Below, in pieces: positions 58,799-64,000 of a stretch of 64,000 nucleotides of DNA. This DNA is from an uncultured bacterium. GTDB taxonomy: Bacteria > Verrucomicrobiota > Lentisphaeria > Victivallales > UBA1829. The stretch is taken from NCBI GenBank assembly GCA_902774245.1, contig CACYHQ010000002.1, forward strand, positions 62,001 to 126,000, in the 5' to 3' direction. The position numbers and the translations under genes are program-made. Each line of letters begins with the position of its first letter. The first letter of the stretch is position 1. The notes beneath the pieces are model-generated. The model saw nothing but the letters and a program-made list of their open reading frames with translations. It did no database searches and was not told the origin of the DNA.

Positions 58799-60289
58799 TT
58801 ACGACAGCGGGGCGATGAATTTTTTCTGAGCTCGCGCCAGCTCGAACGCACGACCGGCGCGGAAGATGCGTTTCTCCTCCATGGCCGGGGCGATGAGCTG
58901 GATTCCGACGGGCAGTCCGGTGCCGGCGTCGATCGCGGCGGGCACGCTAAGGCCGCAGTCGCCGCTCAGGTTCAGCGCCGTGGTGAAGACGTCGGAGAGG
59001 TACATCTGCAGCGGGTCGGTCTTCGCGCCGAAATGGAACGCGGGCGCGGGCGTGACCGGGGTCAGCAGGAAATCGCAGAGCTTGTAGGCTTCCTGGAAGT
59101 CGCGGCGGAGCAGCGTGCGGACCTTCTGCGCGCGCAGATAGTAGGCATCGTAGTAGCCGCTGCTGAGCACGTAGGTGCCGAGCATGATGCGGCGGAGCAC
59201 TTCGTTGCCGAACCCTTCGCCGCGCGATTTCTCGTAGGTCGAATTGATGTCGGTCGCGTTCGGGCTGCGGTAGCCGTAGCGGATGCCGTCGAACCTCGCC
59301 AGGTTCGCGCTCGCCTCGGCCGTGGCGATGATGTAGTAGCACGCCATGGCATATTTCGTGTGCGGGAGCGAGACGTCCACGAAGGTCGCGCCGAGGGAAC
59401 GGAACACCTCGATGGAGTCGTTCATGATCGCCTTGACGGCGGGGTCCATGCCCTCGAGCTCGTAGTATTCCTTCGGGAGGCCGATCTTCACGCCGTCGAG
59501 GCGCGGATTCCGTTCGAACGCCTCCAGGTCGGCGGCAAATCCTTCCGGCTGCTGCGGCAGGCTCGTCGAATCCTTCTCGTCGTGTCCGGCAATCAGGTCG
59601 AGGATCGCGGCGGCGTCCCACACGGTGCGGGACAGTGGGCCGATCTGGTCCAGCGAGGATGCGAACGCCACGAGTCCGTTTCGGGAGACGCGTCCGTAGG
59701 TCGGTTTGAGGCCGACCACGCCGCAGAAGGCCGCGGGCTGGCGGATGGAGCCGCCTGTGTCGGAACCGAGCGCGGCGACCGTTTCAAGCGCGGCGACGGA
59801 CGCGGCGGAACCGCCCGAGGAGCCGCCCGGCACGCAGTCGAGGTTCCACGGGTTCGCGGTGCGCTGATACGCGCTGTTCTCGCAGGAGGACCCCATGGCG
59901 AACTCGTCCATGTTGGCGCGGCCGAGCAAGACGCAACCGGCGGCCTTCAGCTTGCCGGTCACGAAGGAATCGTACGGGGAGACGAACCCCTTCAGGATCT
60001 TCGAGGCGCAGGAGCACTGCTCGTCCTTCGTGCAGATGTTGTCCTTCAGGGTGATCGGGATACCGTCGAACTCGCCCAGCGGAGCGCCGGCGGCGCGGCG
60101 GGCGTCGGAAGCGGCGGCCTGAGCCAGCACGGATTCCGGGTTCACGGCGAGGAGAGCGCGAACCTTGGGCTCGACCGTCTGAATGCGTTCGAGGAAGGCA
60201 GTGCAGAGCGCGACGGAGGTGACGCGGCCGTCGCGGAGCGCGGCGGCGGCATCGCGGAGGGACAGGGAAATGAGCTCGGCGTTCGTCAT
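58799..60289 (-). CDS. gatA: Asp-tRNA(Asn)/Glu-tRNA(Gln) amidotransferase subunit A
   Basis: 496 residues. The amidase Ser-cisSer-Lys triad is in 'ITLKDNICTKD' (Lys), 'DTGGSIRQPA' (cis-Ser and nucleophile) and 'PGGSSGGSAA'. It liberates ammonia from glutamine for transamidation by GatB. Its start overlaps the gatC stop (ATGA). gatB is not in the window. Length is normal. Confidence 0.94.
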   Translation of the reverse strand: MTNAELISLSLRDAAAALRDGRVTSVALCTAFLERIQTVEPKVRALLAVNPESVLAQAAASDARRAAGAPLGEFDGIPITLKDNICTKDEQCSCASKILKGFVSPYDSFVTGKLKAAGCVLLGRANMDEFAMGSSCENSAYQRTANPWNLDCVPGGSSGGSAASVAALETVAALGSDTGGSIRQPAAFCGVVGLKPTYGRVSRNGLVAFASSLDQIGPLSRTVWDAAAILDLIAGHDEKDSTSLPQQPEGFAADLEAFERNPRLDGVKIGLPKEYYELEGMDPAVKAIMNDSIEVFRSLGATFVDVSLPHTKYAMACYYIIATAEASANLARFDGIRYGYRSPNATDINSTYEKSRGEGFGNEVLRRIMLGTYVLSSGYYDAYYLRAQKVRTLLRRDFQEAYKLCDFLLTPVTPAPAFHFGAKTDPLQMYLSDVFTTALNLSGDCGLSVPAAIDAGTGLPVGIQLIAPAMEEKRIFRAGRAFELARAQKKFIAPLS

Positions 60290-60597
60290 GCGATGCCCTC
60301 CCCGGGAAGGACTTGCGGGACCTTCACGAGTTCGCCTTCGATCAGGTCCGGCGCGTTGGCGAGCATGGCCTCGCGCGGGAAGGGATCGGAGGGCACGTCG
60401 TCGCGGAGCACGTTGGTGCGGGCGACGGCGTGGGCGGTCGGTTCGATGCCGGAGACGTCGAGTTCGGCAAGCATTTCGACATAGCCGACGATCTGCTCCA
60501 TTTCGGCTTGCAGACGCGGGATCATGTCCTGAGGCAGGCTCAGGCGCGCCAGCGAGGCGACCTGGGCCACGTCGATTTTGTTACCCTGTTCGGCCAT
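60286..60597 (-). CDS. gatC: amidotransferase subunit C
   Basis: 103 residues, AGGAAAGG at the start. The family pattern 'VASLARLSL', 'MEQIVGYVEMLAELD' and 'LRDDVPSDPFPREAMLANAPD' (pieces) is clear. GatC wraps and stabilises GatA in the GatCAB complex. Lies 30 bp after pfp. Confidence 0.92.
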   Translation of the reverse strand: MAEQGNKIDVAQVASLARLSLPQDMIPRLQAEMEQIVGYVEMLAELDVSGIEPTAHAVARTNVLRDDVPSDPFPREAMLANAPDLIEGELVKVPQVLPGEGIA

Positions 60598-60627
60598 GGT
60601 GAATGCCTTTCCTGTCCCCTGTTCAAA

Positions 60628-62283
60628 TCACTGGTGCTCGAGCTTGATCGTTTCGGTCTTGGCGTCGCAGACGACGGACGGGCCGAAATACTGGATCGGG
60701 CCGGGATAGACGAACGAGGTGTTGACCGCCCAGTCGTCGCGGTTGGCGGCGAAGAACTTGAACGGAGCGTCGTCGAGCTCGACGAGCGCCTTCCTGATGA
60801 CCGGCTTGTCCGCGCCGTGGCGGTGTTCGACGTTCATCATGGCGGTCAGCGGCACGGCGCCCGCGGTCCACTCGTCGGCGGATTTCGCGAGGTTGCCGAC
60901 GTAGGACATGTAGGCGGTCGCGCCGGATCCGATGATGGCGGCGGCATTGAAGCCGAGGCTGTAGCAGTAGTCGGCGTCGAAGTTGGACGGCGCGGCGCAG
61001 CGGCCTTCGTAGCCGAAGAAGTGGGTCTGGCTGGAGAACTTGCCGACGTACTTGCCATCCGCCTTCATGGCGGAGAGGCGCTGCTTCACGAGCTGCGCGA
61101 GGAGCTTTTCGGTCTCGATGAGGGACACCTGCACGTTGCCGTGCGGGTCGCGGTCCATGGAGAGCTGGAGCTGGATGGCGGTCGGGAGCTGGGCGTAGAC
61201 GGACGCGCTGGCGGCGGAGAGCTTGCCGGAGATGTAGGCGATCTTGTCTTCGGGCTTCGCGATGGCGTTGAATTCGTCGGCGTTCGCGGCGAGCACGTCG
61301 TTGAGTTCGCCGATCAGGACCTTCATTTCGGGGATGAACTCGATGAGGCCTTCCGGCACGAGCACGACGCCGAAGTTCTCCTTGTTTTCCGCGCGCTTCG
61401 CGACGATCTTCGCGAGGTCGTCGACGATGCCGGAGAGCGTCTGCTTCTTCGCGGCGACTTCCTCGGAGATGATCGCGGCGTTCACGTGGGTCTTCAGGGC
61501 GCATTCGAGCGTGATGTGGGAGGCGGAACGCCCCATGAGCTTGATGAAGTGCCAGTACTTCTTGGCGGAGTTGGCGTCGCGGGAGATGTTGCCGATGAGC
61601 TCGCTGTAGACCTTGCTGGCGGTGTCGAAGCCGAAGGACGTCTCGATGAACTTGTTCTTCAGGTCGCCGTCGATGGTCTTCGGGCAGCCGATGACCTGGA
61701 TCGGAATGTTTTTCGCCTTGTAGTACTCGGCGAGCAGGCAGGCGTTGGTGTTGGAGTCGTCGCCGCCGATGATCACGAGGGCGGAGATGCCGAGCGCCTT
61801 GCAGTTCACCGCACCCTTGTCGAACTGTTCGACCTGTTCGAGCTTGGTGCGGCCGGAACCGATCATGTCGAACCCGCCGGTGTTGCGGTAGGCGTTCATG
61901 AACTCGTCGGTGATCTCGACGTAGTCGTTGTCCACGAGCCCGCTCGGGCCGCCCTTGAAGCCGAACATGCGCGAGGCCTTGTTCAGCGACTTGATGCCGT
62001 CGTAGATGCCTGCGATGACGTTGTGGCCGCCGGGGGCCTGGCCGCCGGAGAGGATGACCGCCACGTTCACGGGCTTGCCTTCCGCAGCGCCGCCCGCGCT
62101 GAACTTCAGGTCGGGCATGTTGCTGGTGGACGGGAAGAGGGCGGCGATTTTTTCAGCGTCGGCGAACGCGGCCAGCGGGGCGCCTTTTTCGACTTTCACG
62201 GACGCGCCGGAACGGAGCGCGGGGGGCAGTTTCGGGGCGTATTCGCTGCGGACCTGCTGGAGCGGGGAAATCATCTTGGACAT
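60628..62283 (-). CDS. pfp: diphosphate-fructose-6-phosphate 1-phosphotransferase (PPi-PFK)
   Basis: 551 residues, the long (clade with plant-type) PPi-PFK size. '[13 protein letters not shown]', '[12 protein letters not shown]' (the second Asp of GGDD favours PPi over ATP), 'PKTIDGDL', '[16 protein letters not shown]' and '[14 protein letters not shown]' are diagnostic. It catalyses reversible phosphorylation of fructose 6-phosphate by PPi, saving ATP in anaerobes. Good ribosome site (AGGAG) and promoter (62346-62374). Confidence 0.94.
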   Translation of the reverse strand: MSKMISPLQQVRSEYAPKLPPALRSGASVKVEKGAPLAAFADAEKIAALFPSTSNMPDLKFSAGGAAEGKPVNVAVILSGGQAPGGHNVIAGIYDGIKSLNKASRMFGFKGGPSGLVDNDYVEITDEFMNAYRNTGGFDMIGSGRTKLEQVEQFDKGAVNCKALGISALVIIGGDDSNTNACLLAEYYKAKNIPIQVIGCPKTIDGDLKNKFIETSFGFDTASKVYSELIGNISRDANSAKKYWHFIKLMGRSASHITLECALKTHVNAAIISEEVAAKKQTLSGIVDDLAKIVAKRAENKENFGVVLVPEGLIEFIPEMKVLIGELNDVLAANADEFNAIAKPEDKIAYISGKLSAASASVYAQLPTAIQLQLSMDRDPHGNVQVSLIETEKLLAQLVKQRLSAMKADGKYVGKFSSQTHFFGYEGRCAAPSNFDADYCYSLGFNAAAIIGSGATAYMSYVGNLAKSADEWTAGAVPLTAMMNVEHRHGADKPVIRKALVELDDAPFKFFAANRDDWAVNTSFVYPGPIQYFGPSVVCDAKTETIKLEHQ

Positions 62284-62345
62284 GGTTGCAATCTCCTGTT
62301 GTGGATGTATGGTTTATGGTTTTGGAATTTTGGTTTAATCTAAAT

Positions 62346-62374
62346 AATATAATGCATCTCAGCGCCTTTTTCAA
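62346..62374 (-). promoter_or_regulatory. pfp promoter
   Basis: On the minus strand TTGAAA, 17-bp spacer, TATATT; ~63 bp upstream of the ATG. Confidence 0.6.
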
Positions 62375-62452
62375 GCCCGCGGCTCCGCCTTCCGCCACAG
62401 AAACCGGAAAAAAGGAACACGATCAAGTGTAGAATGCCGTCCCTGCCTGTTC

Positions 62453-62468
62453 TCCCGCGCATACGCGG
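62453..62468. repeat. short copy of the palindromic element head
   Basis: CCCGCG-CATA-CGCGGG, a perfect 6-bp inverted repeat with a CATA loop. It is identical in its 12-bp core to the heads of the 16-kb copies; the TTTCAGTTAAAA stem is absent here. Confidence 0.75.
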
Positions 62469-62612
62469 GTATATTCAAAAGCTCCGAATTATCTCCAAGC
62501 GACAGCTTGGCGACTAAAGCAATCGTTTGATATTCAAGAGATTTTGACAGTTTTCGAACACATTGCTGCCTCGACAAAACAGGAGACATGACACTACTGA
62601 AAAACCGGTTCC

Positions 62613-62667
62613 CGCGCATACGCGTAACGCGCAGATTTCAGTTAAAAGTACTCCGTTTTAACTGAAA
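62613..62667. repeat. palindromic element copy near the second Sel1 gene
   Basis: CGCGCATACGCG at 62613-62624, a diverged linker, then TTTCAGTTAAAA (62636-62647), an 8-nt loop GTACTCCG and TTTTAACTGAAA (62656-62667), giving a 12-bp perfect stem. Loop length matches the 16-kb copies. Confidence 0.85.
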
Positions 62668-62743
62668 CTTGAGTTGATTTGGCTGAATTCGTTTGTTTTT
62701 GTCCCGTTTCCAACGATTTTCCCCGTTTCGCCTGTTTTCCAGC

Positions 62744-62772
62744 TTGCAATCTTTTCTTTTGCGTGATATAGT
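62744..62772 (+). promoter_or_regulatory. promoter of the second Sel1 gene
   Basis: TTGCAA, 17-bp spacer, TATAGT; 45 bp upstream of the ATG. The CTTGCAAT...TTTTGCG...ATATAGT context is shared with the first Sel1 promoter. Confidence 0.6.
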
Positions 62773-62816
62773 TATGATGAAGTACCACCTCTCCTTAATT
62801 GGGAATAGCCTTGTTC

Positions 62817-64000
62817 ATGAAGAGAAGCCGCAAAGTCCTGCTGATCGCGCTGGGAATCCCGGTGATATGCGTCCTGCTGATCGCCGGGCTCGCCGCGCTC
62901 TCGGTGGCGACCCGTTCCGAACCGGTGTACGACTACGACGACCCGGAACCCCTGTGGGAGCTCGCGGAACGCACGGAGCGCTATATCATCCAGTCGATGG
63001 ACAAAGGATCGTTCGCCCGGAACGAGGCGTTGAAGGCGCTGGAGGACATCGCACTGCTCGAAGTCCCCGAGGACGAGAAAGCACGCCTCATCCGCGAACG
63101 TTTCTCGGAAGAATCGTTCTGGACCGACGACCTGAAAGAGGTGCTGAAACGGGCGGAATCGGGCGACGCGGAAGCGCAGTTCCAGCTCGGCTGTTTTTAT
63201 TCGTTGAGGAACTATGTCCGCGCCTCCGACGCCGACCTGGACCGCGGCAAACACGTCATGAAATCCCCGGCGTTGGCGTGGAAATGGTTCCACAAGGCCG
63301 CCATGCAGGGCCACGCGAAGGCGCAGAGCCGGCTTGTCTTAAGCATGATCTCCGGCCATCCGGCATACAAGAATGTTTCGGAGCACACCCTGACGCTCAG
63401 GATCGAAGAACAGCTCGCTCGCGAAGGCGACGAATGGTACACCAGGGCGGCCATGCAGGGCGAACCCGTTGCGCTGTGGATGGGGTTCGGCCCGGATAAG
63501 GACGAAGAAAAGAACAGAAAGGTGGCGCTCGCGATCTTCCGCGAAGCTGCCGAACATGGCGACGTCGAGGCGATGCGCGCGACCGCATCCCTGCTGAGGC
63601 ATTTTCACGACCTCGACGGCGCCACGGAATGGATACGCAAGGCGGCAGAACTCGGCGACGTGAGCAGCATGCTGGAATACGCGACGGACCGCGAAAGAAT
63701 GATGGAGCCGGACGACGATTCCATCCCCAAGGACTGGGAATGGCGCCAGAAGGCGTTCGACGCCGCCATGAAGCAGCTGGACGAGGGCAGCGCCAGTGAG
63801 ATCCGGAAAATCGGGGAACTCTCGGTGCCCGAATATCTGGAGAGACTGACTGGAGGGGAAAGCGAAGAGGAGTTCGCTGCACGGGTCATGCCGCGGCTGT
63901 GGGAGCTGATCGAACGGCATGGCGACTATAAAGACGCGCCCCAGGTCATCCGACACCTCATGGGAGTCGCCGGACTGGACTATCCCACGCTCGACCGCAT
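62817..64000 (+). CDS. membrane-anchored Sel1-repeat protein, C-terminus cut by window edge
   Basis: 394 residues are visible from the ATG at 62817 and the frame is open to the right edge. An N-terminal signal-anchor or signal peptide (hydrophobic run about 8-30, 'VLLIALGIPVICVLLIAGLA') is followed by Sel1-like repeats such as 'AWKWFHKAAMQGHAKAQ', 'EWYTRAAMQGEPVA' and 'ATEWIRKAAELGDVSSM'. It is related in plan to the 14.2-kb protein but not closely similar in sequence. Likely extracytoplasmic scaffold. Confidence 0.8.
   Translation, partial: MKRSRKVLLIALGIPVICVLLIAGLAALSVATRSEPVYDYDDPEPLWELAERTERYIIQSMDKGSFARNEALKALEDIALLEVPEDEKARLIRERFSEESFWTDDLKEVLKRAESGDAEAQFQLGCFYSLRNYVRASDADLDRGKHVMKSPALAWKWFHKAAMQGHAKAQSRLVLSMISGHPAYKNVSEHTLTLRIEEQLAREGDEWYTRAAMQGEPVALWMGFGPDKDEEKNRKVALAIFREAAEHGDVEAMRATASLLRHFHDLDGATEWIRKAAELGDVSSMLEYATDRERMMEPDDDSIPKDWEWRQKAFDAAMKQLDEGSASEIRKIGELSVPEYLERLTGGESEEEFAARVMPRLWELIERHGDYKDAPQVIRHLMGVAGLDYPTLDR

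Larger units (their letters stand above)
62375..62743. other. intergenic region with two copies of the palindromic element
   Basis: About 370 bp without a recognisable gene between the divergent pfp and Sel1 promoters. It holds a short palindrome at 62453-62468 and a fuller copy of the repeat at 62613-62667. Confidence 0.6.

Overview
The window looks like a chromosome segment from an anaerobic, Gram-negative-type bacterium of roughly 60% GC, most likely a gut-associated Lentisphaerota (Victivallales-like) organism. This assignment is an inference from gene content. The clues are a prepilin-type protein with the 'FTLVELLVVVAIIAILAG' N-terminus that Lentisphaerota and Planctomycetota carry in many copies, outer-membrane functions (an MlaA-type lipoprotein, a LolA-like lipoprotein), a fused PurSL, a PPi-dependent phosphofructokinase, a secreted serpin, an [FeFe]-hydrogenase and a flavin/Fe-S transhydrogenase. 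No rRNA, tRNA, IS element, CRISPR array or phage structural gene was found.

Layout. 1-7.8 kb (minus): glgC-HD hydrolase-TauE/SafE permease-YihY (cut by the left edge), then a DUF2339/DUF3999 membrane pair. 7.8-8.6 kb: AT-rich gap with a decayed copy of a palindromic repeat. 8.6-12.9 kb (minus): three-gene NuoE/NuoF/GltD-like operon resembling the Sporomusa-type Nfn (Stn) transhydrogenase. 13-20.6 kb: a pseudopilin-like protein, a Sel1-repeat protein, a tandem array of hairpin repeats, a group B-type [FeFe]-hydrogenase with a small 2Fe-2S protein and a cysteine-less thioredoxin-like protein, then a LolA-like lipoprotein and a coiled-coil exported protein. 20.7-24.7 kb (minus): ftsK and a RodZ-like HTH/membrane protein. 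24.9-28.6 kb (plus): a PurF-like protein without its catalytic cysteine and an MlaA-hydrolase fusion. 28.7-34.4 kb: an accessory stretch with a truncated Bro-N gene, three related membrane-anchored proteins around a YhcG-type nuclease, a serpin and tandem small membrane proteins. 34.4-45.7 kb (minus): peptide-binding lipoprotein, recX, mtaB, proA, asnB, a GSCFA protein, recD2 and a stand-alone AICAR transformylase. 45.9-49.8 kb (plus): tmk-holB-trmO-ispH operon. 49.8-62.3 kb (minus): purSL-dapB-icd operon with two small acyltransferase-like genes, tadA with an AAA+ ATPase, gatCA and pfp. The right end holds a second Sel1 protein, cut by the edge.

How the genes work together. The hydrogenase, the Stn-like complex and PPi-PFK fit fermentative redox balancing. 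purL, the AICAR transformylase and the PurF homologue are dispersed purine genes. MtaB and TrmO both act on t6A37 of tRNA, and TadA acts on position 34. Many minus-strand genes form tight operons with ATGA overlaps. Several intergenic regions show clear sigma-70-type promoters with a recurring GC-TATANT -10 context.

The most unusual items are: (i) a family of CGCG-CATA-CGCG plus 16-bp perfect inverted repeat elements, three in tandem at 16.0-16.4 kb and diverged copies at 8.0 and 62.4-62.7 kb; (ii) the MlaA-alpha/beta hydrolase fusion; (iii) the PurF paralogue with Cys replaced by Gly and a Cys-rich tail; (iv) perfect palindromes inside two adjacent accessory coding genes; (v) PurH reduced to its transformylase domain.
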